Source: Pandoraea pneumonica
GTDB taxonomy: Bacteria > Pseudomonadota > Gammaproteobacteria > Burkholderiales > Burkholderiaceae
Direction: 5' to 3'
DNA length: 64,000 nucleotides
Assembly (NCBI RefSeq): GCF_902459645.1
Contig: NZ_CABPSK010000003.1
Span: forward strand, 434,001-498,000
In this document: in pieces, positions 19,704-29,162 of the stretch
Numbering within the stretch: position 1 is the stretch's first letter
How the letters are laid out: the number at the start of each line of letters is the position of its first letter
Notes under the pieces: generated by a model
What the model was told of the DNA's origin: nothing
Seen by the model: only the letters and a program-made list of their open reading frames with translations
Databases searched by the model: none
Position numbers and translations under genes: made by a program

Positions 19704-20942
19704 TTAGACTCGCTGGAAGACCAGCGTGCCGTTAGTCCCGCCAAAACCGAAAGAGTTCTTCAATGCGACATCAATTTTCATGTCGCGGGCCACGTTTGCG
19801 CAGTAATCCAGGTCGCAAGCGGGGTCTTGATTGAAGATATTGATCGTCGGCGGCGATTTTTGATGATGAACAGCCAGCACGGTGAACACCGATTCCAGGC
19901 CACCCGCGCCACCCAACAGGTGACCGGTCATCGACTTGGTGGAATTCACCACGACGTTCTTGGCCGCATCGCCCATCAGACGCTTCACAGCGACCGTTTC
20001 GGCGATATCGCCCAGCGGCGTCGACGTGCCGTGTGCATTGACGTAATTCACCGCATCGGCGTTGATACCGGCGTCGCGCAGTGCATTCTTCATCGAACGC
20101 AGCGCGCCGTCGCCGTCTTCGCACGGTGCGGTCATGTGGTACGCGTCGGCACTCATGCCGAAGCCGGTCAGCTCGGCGTAGATCTTCGCGCCGCGCGCCT
20201 TGGCGTGCTCGTACTCTTCAACCATCATCACGCCAGCGCCTTCACCCAGCACGAAGCCGTCGCGATCGCGATCCCACGGACGGCTCGCCGTCGCCGGATC
20301 GTCGTTACGCGTGGAAAGCGCAGTCATCGCAGCAAAGCCACCGATGCCCAGCGGCGAAACCGTCGATTCAGCACCGCCGGCGAGCACAGCGTCCGCATCG
20401 CCGTACTGGATCATGCGCGCAGCTTGACCAATACAATGCAGACCCGTCGTGCAAGCCGTGACGATAGCAAGGTTGGGGCCCTTCAGGCCGTACTTGATCG
20501 ACAGGTGACCCGAGATCATGTTGATGATCGAACCCGGCACGAAGAACGGGGAGATCTTACGCGGACCACCGTTGAGGGCCGCAATCTGGGTGTCTTCGAT
20601 CATCGGCAAACCGCCGATACCCGAACCCACCAGCACGCCAATGCGCTCGGCGTTGGCTTCGGTCACTGCGAGGCCACTATCTTCGAACGCTTGAATGCCT
20701 GCGGCGAGCCCGTAATGGATAAACGTATCCATACGGCGGGCTTCCTTCGCGGAAATGTACTTCTCGGTCTCGAAGTTCTTAACTTCGCCGGCGAAGTGCA
20801 CTTTGTGGGCACTCGAATCGAACTTCGTGATGTTGGCGATGCCCGATCGGCCAGCGACCAGATTTTCCCAACCTTCGGCAACGGTATTGCCGACCGGCGA
20901 GATCAGGCCCAGACCAGTAATGACGACGCGACGACGACTCAC
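19704..20942 (-). CDS. fabF: 3-oxoacyl-[acyl-carrier-protein] synthase II
   Basis: FabF elongates acyl-ACP with malonyl-ACP and is needed for temperature control of membrane unsaturation. The 412-residue thiolase-fold protein has the catalytic Cys in TACTTGLHC, and the two histidines in [11 protein letters not shown] and [10 protein letters not shown] chose GTG at 20942 ([12 protein letters not shown]) because it has a GGGGAG ribosome site 6 bases upstream and matches the family N-terminus; the upstream ATG at 20969 has none. It lies 146 bp after acpP, as in most proteobacteria. Confidence 0.97.
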   Translation of the reverse strand: MSRRRVVITGLGLISPVGNTVAEGWENLVAGRSGIANITKFDSSAHKVHFAGEVKNFETEKYISAKEARRMDTFIHYGLAAGIQAFEDSGLAVTEANAERIGVLVGSGIGGLPMIEDTQIAALNGGPRKISPFFVPGSIINMISGHLSIKYGLKGPNLAIVTACTTGLHCIGQAARMIQYGDADAVLAGGAESTVSPLGIGGFAAMTALSTRNDDPATASRPWDRDRDGFVLGEGAGVMMVEEYEHAKARGAKIYAELTGFGMSADAYHMTAPCEDGDGALRSMKNALRDAGINADAVNYVNAHGTSTPLGDIAETVAVKRLMGDAAKNVVVNSTKSMTGHLLGGAGGLESVFTVLAVHHQKSPPTINIFNQDPACDLDYCANVARDMKIDVALKNSFGFGGTNGTLVFQRV

Positions 20943-21088
20943 GATACTCCCCTTCTTCTGCTGGGTCATACAAAACAAAAGCCACAGAGGCGACAGGGTT
21001 CGACCCCGTGCTCCCTGCGGCTGACAGGCATCCCTGGCGCCGGGAACCGGTCGGCACCCCGGCCGGCCAGGCGATCCATAAGCCCTGT

Positions 21089-21328
21089 TTAGGCCTTGAC
21101 GTGCGCGCTTGCGTAGTCGATCGCTTGCTGCACCGTCGTGATCTTTTCGGCTTCTTCGTCCGGAATTTCCATACCGAACTCTTCTTCCAGGGCCATCACC
21201 AGCTCGACCGTATCGAGCGAGTCGGCACCCAGGTCATTCACGAAGCTCGATTCGTTCTTGATCTCCGCCTCGGCAACGCCAAGTTGTTCCGCGACGATCT
21301 TCTTGACGCGTTGCTCAATGTTATCCAT
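21089..21328 (-). CDS. acpP: acyl carrier protein
   Basis: This 79-residue acidic protein carries growing acyl chains on a phosphopantetheine arm attached to the serine of GADSLDTVE (about residue 37). It matches E. coli AcpP almost throughout. AcpS from the same window should load it, and FabH, FabD, FabG and FabF act on it. It has wide spacers on both sides (136 bp upstream, 146 bp downstream), consistent with its own strong promoter inside the fab cluster. Confidence 0.99.
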   Translation of the reverse strand: MDNIEQRVKKIVAEQLGVAEAEIKNESSFVNDLGADSLDTVELVMALEEEFGMEIPDEEAEKITTVQQAIDYASAHVKA

Positions 21329-21389
21329 GCAAACCCTCCGGGGTAGTTAGTTCAGACAAGTGCGCGCATTTTAACAGGTTTGCCGTGCA

Positions 21390-21417
21390 AAGTTAGCCTG
21401 CGCCAAATAATGTTCAA
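21390..21417 (-). promoter_or_regulatory. possible acpP promoter
   Basis: On the minus strand, TTGAAC (21412-21417) and TAACTT (21390-21395) are 16 bp apart, about 60 bp before the acpP ATG, within an AT-rich part of the fabG-acpP spacer. Matches to consensus are moderate. Confidence 0.35.
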
Positions 21418-21464
21418 CGCCTTGCAAAATCGCATAATTATACGATTACTTACGCGATCCGCTC

Positions 21465-22214
21465 TTAACTCATAAACATGCCGCCATTCACGTGCAGCGT
21501 GGTCCCGGTGATGTAACCGGCCTGCGGCGACGCGAGGAATGCCACAGCATTCGCGATATCTTCCGGCGCACCGAGGCGGCCCAGCGGAATCCGTGCCTTC
21601 AGGGCTTCGTGCTGAGCTTCGCCCAGCGCCTTGGTCATATCGGTATCGATGAAACCCGGCGCGACGCAGTTGACCGTGATGTTTCGGCTGCCGATCTCGG
21701 CGGCCAGCGAACGCGTCATGCCTGCGACACCCGCCTTAGCGGCTGCGTAGTTGGCCTGCCCCGGGTTACCGGCCGAGCCGACCACCGAGGTCACGTTGAT
21801 GATGCGGCCGTTACGTGCCTTCATCATCGGCTTGATCACGGCACGCGACAGGCGGAAGATCGCCTTCAGATTCGTGTCGATAACGTCGTCCCACTCGTCG
21901 TCCTTCATGCGCATCGCGAGGTTGTCGCGCGTGATGCCAGCATTGTTGACGAGGATGTCGAGCTTTCCGTGTTGCTTGAGGATGTCATCGAGCGCCGCAG
22001 CCACGCCTTCGGCGTCGGTCACGTTCAAGACGATGCCTTTTCCCGAAACACCGGCTTCGGCGAAATACGCATCGATTCCCGCCGCGCCCGCTTCGCTCGT
22101 GGCGGTACCCACGACGGTCGCGCCCTGACGGGCCAGTTCGAGGGCGATGGCGCGTCCGATGCCGCGCGATGCGCCGGTCACCAGCGCCACGTGATTGTCG
22201 AGTTGCTTGCTCAT
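21465..22214 (-). CDS. fabG: 3-oxoacyl-[acyl-carrier-protein] reductase
   Basis: FabG reduces beta-ketoacyl-ACP with NADPH in each elongation round. The 249-residue short-chain dehydrogenase has the cofactor motif TGASRGIG near residue 14, NNAG near 90, and the catalytic Ser, Tyr and Lys in the SVVGSAGNPGQANYAAAKAG region (about 142-160). The C-terminus ends with the family motif HVNGGMFM. It starts 24 bp after fabD in the fabH-fabD-fabG series. Confidence 0.98.
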   Translation of the reverse strand: MSKQLDNHVALVTGASRGIGRAIALELARQGATVVGTATSEAGAAGIDAYFAEAGVSGKGIVLNVTDAEGVAAALDDILKQHGKLDILVNNAGITRDNLAMRMKDDEWDDVIDTNLKAIFRLSRAVIKPMMKARNGRIINVTSVVGSAGNPGQANYAAAKAGVAGMTRSLAAEIGSRNITVNCVAPGFIDTDMTKALGEAQHEALKARIPLGRLGAPEDIANAVAFLASPQAGYITGTTLHVNGGMFMS

Positions 22215-22238
22215 GAGAGAAATACCTTTGCGTGTTGC

Positions 22239-23168
22239 TTACGAGAGCTGCGCGCGCACGTCGGCGAGCGATGCCGGGTCGTTGATCGAAAGGCCCGTCA
22301 GGCTGCCTTCGATACGCTTGGTCAGGCCGGTGAGCACCTTGCCCGGACCGCACTCGACCACTTGCGTGACGCCTTGCGCGGCAAGCCACTGAACCGATTC
22401 CACCCAGCGCACCGGCGCTGCCGCCTGACGCACCAACGCATCCTTGATGCGGGCCACGTCGGTCTCGACGGCCACATCGACGTTATTCACGAGCGGAATT
22501 TGGGGGGCGTTGAACGTCACACCCGCCAGATATTCGCGCAGACGGTCCGACGCCGGCTTCAGCAGCGACGAGTGGAACGGAGCCGACACCGGCAGCACCA
22601 GCGCGCGCTTGGCACCGGCAGCCTTCGCCAGTTCGCATGCCTTTTCGACGCCCGCCTTCGCACCGGCGATCACCACTTGCGCCGGGGCATTGAAGTTCAC
22701 GGCTTCGACCACGCCAGCCGCCGATGCCTCGGCGCACACGTTACGCACGGTGTCGTCGTCCAAACCGAGAATGGCGGCCATCCCGCCCTGCCCGACCGGC
22801 ACGGCTTCCTGCATGGCTTGCGCACGGAAACGCACGAGCGGCACGGCGTCCTTGAACGCAATCACGCCAGCGGCCACGAGCGCGGTGTATTCACCCAGGC
22901 TGTGACCGGCCACGAAAGCGGGCACGGCGCCGCCGTCCGCCAGCCATGCGCGATACATCGCATAGGCGGCAGTCAACATGACCGGCTGGGTATTGGTGGT
23001 GAGGTTGAGATCTTCGGCCGGGCCAGCTGCGATCAGCTTGGCCATATCTTGCCCGAGGGCATCCGAAGCTTCAGCGAGGGTTTCGCGCACAACGGCGTTA
23101 TCGCCGAAGGCGTCGAGCATGCCCACCGATTGGGATCCTTGTCCCGGGAAAACGAAAGCGAATGTCAT
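22239..23168 (-). CDS. fabD: malonyl CoA-ACP transacylase
   Basis: FabD moves malonyl groups from coenzyme A to ACP. The 309-residue protein starts MTFAFVFPGQGSQ, has the nucleophilic serine in GHSLGEYTAL (about residue 92), the substrate arginine downstream (VRFRAQAM), and the catalytic histidine in PVSAPFHSSLL. The open frame runs 43 codons further upstream with no family similarity; the ATG at 23168 gives the conserved N-terminus. A 174-bp gap separates it from fabH. Confidence 0.97.
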   Translation of the reverse strand: MTFAFVFPGQGSQSVGMLDAFGDNAVVRETLAEASDALGQDMAKLIAAGPAEDLNLTTNTQPVMLTAAYAMYRAWLADGGAVPAFVAGHSLGEYTALVAAGVIAFKDAVPLVRFRAQAMQEAVPVGQGGMAAILGLDDDTVRNVCAEASAAGVVEAVNFNAPAQVVIAGAKAGVEKACELAKAAGAKRALVLPVSAPFHSSLLKPASDRLREYLAGVTFNAPQIPLVNNVDVAVETDVARIKDALVRQAAAPVRWVESVQWLAAQGVTQVVECGPGKVLTGLTKRIEGSLTGLSINDPASLADVRAQLS

Positions 23169-23342
23169 GGCGCTTGGGTTTGCAGTCAGATTCAGGAAAC
23201 ATTGCGGCGCTCGCTCGCGCGTCGTCGTGACACGCGATGCAGTGTCGCTGCGCGCGTTGCGTTCCCGCAGGAACACCCAACACGCGCGCGACGCCACGGC
23301 GCCGAAGGAGCTTACGCGCTTATTACACGCTAACTTACGCGC

Positions 23343-24332
23343 TTACATACGGAACAGCACCGCGCCCCAGGTAAAGCCGCCGCCAACGCCTTCGATCATG
23401 ACGTTTTGGCCCGGCTTGATGCGGCCGTCGCGAACCGCCACGTCGAGCGCGAGCGGAATCGAGGCAGCCGAGGTATTGCCATGCTGGTCGACGGTGACGA
23501 CCATTTTTTCTTCGGGCAAGCCCAGCTTGCGGGCCGTGCTCGTCATGATGCGCAGGTTGGCCTGATGCGGAATCAGCCAGTCGATCGCCGACTGCTCCAG
23601 TCCGGCCTTCTCAAGGGCCTCGTGGGCCACTTTTTCCAGCACCTTCACGGCCAGCTTGAACACCGCCTGGCCATCCATATAGAGGAACGCCTCACCCTGC
23701 ACCGCGCCGCCGTTCACATTGCCCGGCACGCACAGAATGTTCGAATGGCTGCCGTCGGCGTGCAACGCGCTCGCCAAAATGCCCGGCTCATTCGAGGCTT
23801 GCAGCACGACCGCGCCGGCACCGTCGCCGAACAGCACGCAGGTGGTGCGGTCGTTGAAATCGAGAATACGCGAGAACGTTTCGGCGCCAATCACCAGCAC
23901 GTTGCGGTGGGCACCTGCACGAATGAAGTTGTCTGCCGTGGCCATCGCGTAAGCGAAGCCCGAGCAAACGGCCTGCACGTCGAACGCGGCGCAGCCGTTG
24001 GTGATGCCGAGCTTGTTCTGCACGAGGCAGGCCGTACTCGGAAACACGAAGTCAGGCGTGGACGTGGCGACGATGATCAAATCGAGGTCGCTGGCATCGA
24101 TACCCGCCATCTCGAGGGCACGCTTGGCGGCCTCGGTGGCCATGTCGCTGCTCGACTGATCGGGTGCCGCGAAATGCCGGGCCTTGATACCGGTGCGCGC
24201 GACGATCCACTCGTCGCTCGTCTCGATGCCGCGCGTGGCGAGCTCGTCGGCCAGCTGCTGGTTGGTCACGCGTCGCGCCGGCAGGTAACTGCCGGTACCG
24301 ATGACACGGGAATGAATCGCGGACTGGGTCAT
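23343..24332 (-). CDS. fabH: 3-oxoacyl-[acyl-carrier-protein] synthase III
   Basis: FabH starts fatty acid synthesis by condensing acetyl-CoA with malonyl-ACP. The 329 residues show the catalytic cysteine in [12 protein letters not shown] (about residue 120), the histidine in IPHQANLRI (about 256) and the asparagine in [10 protein letters not shown] (about 286). Length is standard. It begins 39 bp after plsX, consistent with one plsX-fabHDG transcript. Confidence 0.98.
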   Translation of the reverse strand: MTQSAIHSRVIGTGSYLPARRVTNQQLADELATRGIETSDEWIVARTGIKARHFAAPDQSSSDMATEAAKRALEMAGIDASDLDLIIVATSTPDFVFPSTACLVQNKLGITNGCAAFDVQAVCSGFAYAMATADNFIRAGAHRNVLVIGAETFSRILDFNDRTTCVLFGDGAGAVVLQASNEPGILASALHADGSHSNILCVPGNVNGGAVQGEAFLYMDGQAVFKLAVKVLEKVAHEALEKAGLEQSAIDWLIPHQANLRIMTSTARKLGLPEEKMVVTVDQHGNTSAASIPLALDVAVRDGRIKPGQNVMIEGVGGGFTWGAVLFRM

Positions 24333-24371
24333 CTTATGATCGGTTAGAGCGCCGGGGCGGGGCCGCCGGCA

Positions 24372-25424
24372 TCAAAGCGCCGGAATGGCGCTCACCGGCT
24401 TGTTGTCCTGGAGCTGGGTTTGATTCTCTTGCATGGCGCTCGACAAGCGATCGAGCACACCATTGCGAACTGCATCATAGCCGCGTTTGATAGCCCATTC
24501 AAACGAGTAGGCGTCGGCCGAGCCGTGGCTCTTGATGACGAGTGCGCGCAACCCGAGCAACGCCGCACCGTTATAACGACGGTGATCGACGCGGTGCTTG
24601 AAGCGGGTGAGAATCGGCAGCGCGATGACAGCGATCACTTTGGTCCACCACGTACGGGTGAATTCCTCACGGATCATGTCGCCGAGCATTTGTGCCAGGC
24701 CTTCGGAAGTCTTGAGCGCGACGTTACCGACGAAACCGTCGCAGACCACGATGTCGGTGGTGCCGCGATAGATGTCGTTACCTTCCACGTTGCCGTAGAA
24801 GTTCAGCGTGGAGGCGCGCAACAGCTCGCCTGCCTGCTTGATGACGTCGTTGCCCTTGATCACTTCTTCGCCGATGTTGAGCAAACCGATCGACGGACGG
24901 TCCTTACCGTCGACGGCCGCCACGAGCGCATGGCCCATTTCGGCGAATTGCAGCAAGTGAGTCGGCTCGCAATCCACGTTGGCGCCCAGATCGAGCATGG
25001 TGGTGTATCCACCCTTCTCGTTAGGCAACACCGTGGCAATGGCGGGACGCTCGATACCCGGCAGCGTCTTGAGTACGTAGCGCGAAACGGCCATGAGCGC
25101 ACCGGTATTCCCGGCGGACACGCAAGCCTGCGCGCGCGCTTCCTTGACCAGGTTCAGCGCCACGCGCATCGAGGAGTCTTTCTTCTTGCGCAGGGCGGTC
25201 TCGACCGAGTCGTCCATGGCGACGACTTCGGTGGCGTTGACCACGGACAGGCGCGGGTGATCCGTCACACGCAGCTTTGCGAGCTGCGCGTTGATGGCTT
25301 CCTGCTGCCCGACCAGCACGAGCTCGACATCGTCGGTGGATTGTACGAAGTGAACCGCGGCCGGCACCGTCACCGATGGGCCGTGGTCACCGCCCATACA
25401 ATCGATCGTCAGGGTGACTGTCAT
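24372..25424 (-). CDS. plsX: phosphate acyltransferase PlsX
   Basis: PlsX makes acyl-phosphate from acyl-ACP, feeding the PlsY route of phosphatidic acid synthesis at the membrane surface. The 350-residue protein starts with the family motif [11 protein letters not shown] and contains SAGNTGALM near 105 and the [11 protein letters not shown] segment. The longer open frame begins inside a terminator hairpin, so the ATG at 25424 is preferred. It follows rpmF by 118 bp, with the terminator at 25459-25485 in the gap. Confidence 0.97.
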   Translation of the reverse strand: MTVTLTIDCMGGDHGPSVTVPAAVHFVQSTDDVELVLVGQQEAINAQLAKLRVTDHPRLSVVNATEVVAMDDSVETALRKKKDSSMRVALNLVKEARAQACVSAGNTGALMAVSRYVLKTLPGIERPAIATVLPNEKGGYTTMLDLGANVDCEPTHLLQFAEMGHALVAAVDGKDRPSIGLLNIGEEVIKGNDVIKQAGELLRASTLNFYGNVEGNDIYRGTTDIVVCDGFVGNVALKTSEGLAQMLGDMIREEFTRTWWTKVIAVIALPILTRFKHRVDHRRYNGAALLGLRALVIKSHGSADAYSFEWAIKRGYDAVRNGVLDRLSSAMQENQTQLQDNKPVSAIPAL

Positions 25425-25458
25425 GTCGACGTGATTGGCTTGCGGTACAAGTAACAAA

Positions 25459-25485
25459 AAAAGCGGCAGGATGAGTGCCGCTTTT
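25459..25485 (-). terminator. Rho-independent terminator between rpmF and plsX
   Basis: AAAAGCGGCA at 25459-25468 is the inverted repeat of TGCCGCTTTT at 25476-25485, with a 7-base loop. On the minus strand the stem is followed by an unbroken T-run and then GTTAC. It stands 58 bp beyond the rpmF stop and 35 bp before the plsX start, so it should limit or attenuate read-through into the fab cluster. Confidence 0.85.
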
Positions 25486-25542
25486 GCCACATCGGACGAT
25501 CAAACAGCGCCATGATGGGCGCGTGTCGTCGGTGGGGCCGAC

Positions 25543-25722
25543 TTAGTCGTTCTTGGTCTTGATGACCTTACGACCACGGTAGAAACCGTTCGGCGAGATG
25601 TGGTGACGCAGGTGCGTCTCACCCGACGTCGGCTCGACGGCGGTCGACGGTGCGGTCAGGAAATCGTGCGAACGGTGCATGCCGCGCTTCGACGGCGACT
25701 TCTTGTTCTGTTGAACGGCCAT
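25543..25722 (-). CDS. rpmF: 50S ribosomal protein L32
   Basis: The 59-residue basic protein starts [20 protein letters not shown] and ends with KVIKTKND, matching L32 of betaproteobacteria. It belongs to the large ribosomal subunit near the peptidyl transferase area. This type lacks the four zinc-binding cysteines found in some other L32 proteins. A strong GAGGAG ribosome site lies 6-7 bases before the ATG. It sits between yceD and plsX, as in E. coli, and is followed by a terminator. Confidence 0.97.
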   Translation of the reverse strand: MAVQQNKKSPSKRGMHRSHDFLTAPSTAVEPTSGETHLRHHISPNGFYRGRKVIKTKND

Positions 25723-25850
25723 GATAACTCCTCAAAATATCGCGAAATTTTAACACAGTTCGAGCGCCGCCCTACGGTGTCGGCCTGTCGGCCCGACCTG
25801 TGCGACTAACGCAAACATGTACTTTGGTGAGCCGGAAACCCGGCCGCACT

Positions 25851-26444
25851 TTACTTTCCGTCCTTGTCCGGCGAGCGCTTGAGCGCTGCCAGCGCCGCGA
25901 ACGGAGACGGCTTATCCTCTTCTTCGGGCTCGGGGGCCGGTTCGGCCAACCCGTCGCTGCCCGTGGCCAGGCTGTCGTGCACACTCGGACAAACCTCGTG
26001 TTTGGGCACAATCGGCAAGGCCAACAGCAATTCTTCCTCGACCAGCTCGCGCAGATCGAAATGTTTCGAGCCGACCAGCGCCTCGAGTTCGTCCTCGTCG
26101 AGCGGACGGGCTTCAGCAGCCGCATCGTCACGCACGATCTCGAACGTCGTTTCCGAGTCCAGCGGCTCCTGATACGGCGTGAGGCAACGCTGGCATTCCA
26201 GCCACATCGGCCCTTCGACCGTCAGCGTCAGGAACTGAGCCACGGTGGGGCTGCCATCGGCACGCAACACCTGCTTTTCGCTGCCTTCGGCGCGCCAGTG
26301 GAACACGCTTTGTGTACGGCCGGCCTCCGAGACTTCGGCAGGCACTTCGGTTACCATGCGCGGCAATGCCGCAAGTTGCACGTCACCTTCCGCCACACGG
26401 CCGGTACGCGCGAATTCGAACAGATCGACGATATATTCGTTCAT
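25851..26444 (-). CDS. yceD: YceD/DUF177 family protein
   Basis: YceD proteins are linked genetically to 23S rRNA accumulation and lie just upstream of rpmF in most proteobacteria. The 197-residue sequence has the family core LECQRCLTPYQEPL (about residues 83-96) with a CxxC, here CQRC, and the later E-rich segment DLRELVEEELLLALPIVP ending in KHEVCP. The C-terminus is acidic and Pro-rich. The start could also be the ATG three codons earlier at 26453; AAGG repeats serve both. It is divergent from maf across 186 bp. Confidence 0.88.
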   Translation of the reverse strand: MNEYIVDLFEFARTGRVAEGDVQLAALPRMVTEVPAEVSEAGRTQSVFHWRAEGSEKQVLRADGSPTVAQFLTLTVEGPMWLECQRCLTPYQEPLDSETTFEIVRDDAAAEARPLDEDELEALVGSKHFDLRELVEEELLLALPIVPKHEVCPSVHDSLATGSDGLAEPAPEPEEEDKPSPFAALAALKRSPDKDGK

Positions 26445-26630
26445 CACGCTCATCCTTGCCTTGGCGCATCTGGCTGCATATTCAACGTCCCTTGCCCTCG
26501 CAGCGCCTTGATCCGACGCCGTTTCCCGGGGTTCGAACCTTGATCGCGCAGACTGGCGGGACCGAGCGCCAGATTGCAAAAGCCGTGAATTCTAAATAGT
26601 TTTTCGTTTCTCGTCAAACACTTAAACCCG

Positions 26631-27266
26631 ATGACCGCACAGCCCCTGCCACCGCTGATCCTGGCCTCCGGATCGCGCTATCGCCGTGAACTGCTTGAGC
26701 GCTTGCGCCTGCCGTTCACGGTCGTCGTCCCGAACATCGACGAAACCCCGGCACCCGGCGAAACCCCACACGACACCTCGCTGCGCCTGTCGTGCGAAAA
26801 AGCCCAGGCCGTCGCCGCAAGCCACCCGGACGCCCTCATCATTGGCTCCGATCAGGTCGCCACGTTCGAAGGCCGCCAAATCGGCAAGCCCGGCAGCTTC
26901 GAGAACGCCATGGCGCAGTTGCGCGACATGCGCGGCAAGGTCGTGGAATTTCACTCCGCCCTTTGCCTGTACGACGCCCGCAGCAAGCGTAGCCAGTCCA
27001 CTGACGTCGTGACGCGGGTGAAGTTCCGCGATTTGCCGGACAACGTCCTCGCCGCGTATCTCCACGCCGAAACGCCTTACGACTGCGCTGGCAGCGCCAA
27101 GTCCGAAGGGCTCGGCATCATGTTGCTCGAAACCATCGAAAACGACGATCCGACGGCCCTCATCGGCCTGCCGATGATTGCGCTCACCACCATGCTGATG
27201 CAAGCGGGCGTCACTATCGTGCCGGGCGTCGATGCCGCGCAAAGCGCGTCGGGAGCGGCAGCATGA
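26631..27266 (+). CDS. maf: Maf-like nucleotide pyrophosphatase (YceF type)
   Basis: Maf proteins hydrolyse nucleoside triphosphates to monophosphates and pyrophosphate; the YceF type prefers 7-methyl-GTP and may clean modified nucleotides. The 211 residues show LASGSRYRRELL near the N-terminus, the catalytic aspartate in IIGSDQVATF (about residue 70), and KPGSFENAMAQL. The C-terminal CAGSAKSEGLGIMLLE motif is conserved. The stop overlaps the next gene as ATGA. Confidence 0.94.
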   Translation: MTAQPLPPLILASGSRYRRELLERLRLPFTVVVPNIDETPAPGETPHDTSLRLSCEKAQAVAASHPDALIIGSDQVATFEGRQIGKPGSFENAMAQLRDMRGKVVEFHSALCLYDARSKRSQSTDVVTRVKFRDLPDNVLAAYLHAETPYDCAGSAKSEGLGIMLLETIENDDPTALIGLPMIALTTMLMQAGVTIVPGVDAAQSASGAAA

Positions 27267-27979
27267 GCGGCACGCTGTATCTGATTCCGAATACCCTCGG
27301 CACCGCCACGCGCGGCGGCCTGCCCGCCGTTCTGCCTGAAGACGTTCGCGCGGTCACCGCGGGCCTCACGTACTTTGTCGGCGAGCAGGCGAAGAGCACC
27401 CGCGCCTTCCTGAAGCTGGTCGGTGTGAGCACCCCCATTCAGGAAATCGAGATTCGTGAGTTGAACGTCAACACGCCGCCAGCGGCTGTCGATGCCCTGC
27501 TCGCCCCGATTCTCGCAGGTGCCGATGGCGGTCTCGTGTCGGAAGCCGGTTGCCCGGCGGTTGCCGATCCGGGCGCGCTGCTCGTGCGACGTGCGCATGA
27601 GAAAGGCGTTCGCGTGGTGCCGTTCGTTGGACCGAGCTCGATTCTGCTGGCCTTGATGGCGAGTGGCCTGAACGGCCAAAGCTTCGCGTTTCACGGCTAT
27701 CTGCCGACCGACGCCGGTGAGCGCAGCAAGCGGCTGCGCGAACTGGAACAACGTTCGCGCAAAGAAAAGCAGACGCAAATCTTCATCGAAACGCCATACC
27801 GCAACAAAGCAATGCTCGACGCGCTACTGCAAAGCTGCGACGCCTCGACATTGCTTTGCGTCGCGGTCGACGTCACGCAGGAGGCGGAGCAAATCGTCAC
27901 TCATCGCGTGAAGGGCTGGCCGCAAAATACGGTGGAATTGCACAAACGCCCGGCAATTTTTCTATTTCTCGCGCAGTAG
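27263..27979 (+). CDS. RsmI-like tetrapyrrole-methylase-family SAM methyltransferase
   Basis: The 238-residue protein belongs to the TP_methylase family: LYLIPNTLG at the N-terminus, GGLVSEAGCPAVADPG (about residues 88-103) and VPFVGPSSILLALMASGL are the cofactor and dimer motifs shared with RsmI. RsmI itself, which 2'-O-methylates C1402 of 16S rRNA, is near 285 residues and has an extra C-terminal domain missing here. I therefore call it a short RsmI paralog with unknown substrate. It overlaps maf by four bases (ATGA) and so is translated with it. A strong terminator follows. Confidence 0.85.
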   Translation: MSGTLYLIPNTLGTATRGGLPAVLPEDVRAVTAGLTYFVGEQAKSTRAFLKLVGVSTPIQEIEIRELNVNTPPAAVDALLAPILAGADGGLVSEAGCPAVADPGALLVRRAHEKGVRVVPFVGPSSILLALMASGLNGQSFAFHGYLPTDAGERSKRLRELEQRSRKEKQTQIFIETPYRNKAMLDALLQSCDASTLLCVAVDVTQEAEQIVTHRVKGWPQNTVELHKRPAIFLFLAQ

Positions 27980-28007
27980 CCGCCCCTGCCGCGTAAGCAG
28001 GTAAAAG

Positions 28008-28043
28008 AAAACCCCACGAAGCTTTTCACTTTCGTGGGGTTTT
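28008..28043. terminator. bidirectional terminator between the RsmI-like gene and sppA
   Basis: AAAACCCCACGAA at 28008-28020 pairs exactly with TTCGTGGGGTTTT at 28031-28043 across a 10-base loop. A and T runs on both sides allow use by both convergent genes. Confidence 0.92.
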
Positions 28044-28100
28044 TCATTAAACGAGACGCCCGAATCCAACGGTGCTATCGAGGCCCGGGGTAGCGCGCCA

Positions 28101-29159
28101 TTACTTCAACGACAACGAAGACCCCATCATCATCGTCTTCATAGCCGCCGTGCCGACGGCCGCACCGAACCGACGCGCCATGCGCTCGGGCAGGTTTTCC
28201 TTGACGGTGTAATCGACCAGATCGGGCGCTTTCAACACATCGCGCGCGACTGAATCGACCGTGCCCGTCCCGTCGGCCAACCCCAGTTCGATGGCGCGCT
28301 GGCCCGTCCAGAACAGGCCGCTGAACAAGTCCGGATCATCCTTCAGACGGTCGCCACGGCCTTTTTTGACCGCACCGATGAACTGCTGATGCACCTGTTC
28401 GAGCATGTCGAGCGCATAGGTTTTTTGCTGATCCGTCTGCGGCGAGAACGGATCGAGGAAGCCCTTGTTGCGCCCTGCCGTCAGCAGACGGCGCTCGACG
28501 CCGAGCTTATCCATGAGCCCCGTGAAACCGAAACCGTCCATCAACACGCCGATGGAACCCACGATGCTCGCCTTATCGACATAGATCTTGTCGGCGGCAG
28601 CCGCCACGTAATAGCCGCCCGAGGCACAGATTTCCTCGACTACGACGTAGAGCGGCTTCTTCGGATACTTTGCACGCAAACGGGCGATATCGTCGTAGAT
28701 CATGCCCGCTTGCACCGGGCTGCCCCCGGGGCTGTTGATCCGCAGAATCACCCCGGCAGCCGACGAGTCCTCAAATGCCGATTCCAGCGCCGAGTTGATT
28801 TTTTCAGCACTGGCCTGACCGTCGGGCGCAATTTCGCCACTCAACGTGACCAGCGCCGTGTGCTTGCCAGACCCGCCGACGGACGACGTGCTGCTGCCCC
28901 CATCGATGTCGAACACCGACCACACGACCAACGCAACGATCGCCAGCGCAAGCAGACGGAAGAAGATTTTCCAACGCCGCGCAGCACGCTGCTCGCGGAT
29001 GCCAGCCATCAGCACCTTCTCGAGCATTTCGCGCTCCCACGGCTTCACTTCACGCGGATCGCGAGGGCTTGCGCTGCCGCCACCAGAGGGCGGACGCCCG
29101 CCGGGTGGCGGAAAACCGGGTTCGGTGCGGGGCGAATCGGGCGGCAGAGAGTCGGCCAT
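28101..29159 (-). CDS. sppA: S49-family signal peptide peptidase (short SppA type)
   Basis: This membrane serine protease degrades cleaved signal peptides. The 352-residue protein starts with a Pro/Gly-rich cytoplasmic stretch, has one membrane segment at about residues 67-84, and a single S49 domain. The catalytic serine is in ICASGGYY and the lysine in DKASIVGSIGV. It is half the length of E. coli SppA, matching the single-domain form of many proteobacteria that works as a tetramer or octamer. It starts 3 bp after the Rieske gene ends, in a rluC-gph-Rieske-sppA run. Confidence 0.94.
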   Translation of the reverse strand: MADSLPPDSPRTEPGFPPPGGRPPSGGGSASPRDPREVKPWEREMLEKVLMAGIREQRAARRWKIFFRLLALAIVALVVWSVFDIDGGSSTSSVGGSGKHTALVTLSGEIAPDGQASAEKINSALESAFEDSSAAGVILRINSPGGSPVQAGMIYDDIARLRAKYPKKPLYVVVEEICASGGYYVAAAADKIYVDKASIVGSIGVLMDGFGFTGLMDKLGVERRLLTAGRNKGFLDPFSPQTDQQKTYALDMLEQVHQQFIGAVKKGRGDRLKDDPDLFSGLFWTGQRAIELGLADGTGTVDSVARDVLKAPDLVDYTVKENLPERMARRFGAAVGTAAMKTMMMGSSLSLK

Positions 29160-29162
29160 ACG

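Noticed and set aside
19587-21092. 501-codon plus-strand frame opposite fabF
   Set aside because: It runs across fabF and the gap to rpoE without any family feature.
21492-23333. 613-codon plus-strand frame opposite fabG and fabD
   Set aside because: Antisense to conserved fab genes, with composition typical of a shadow frame.
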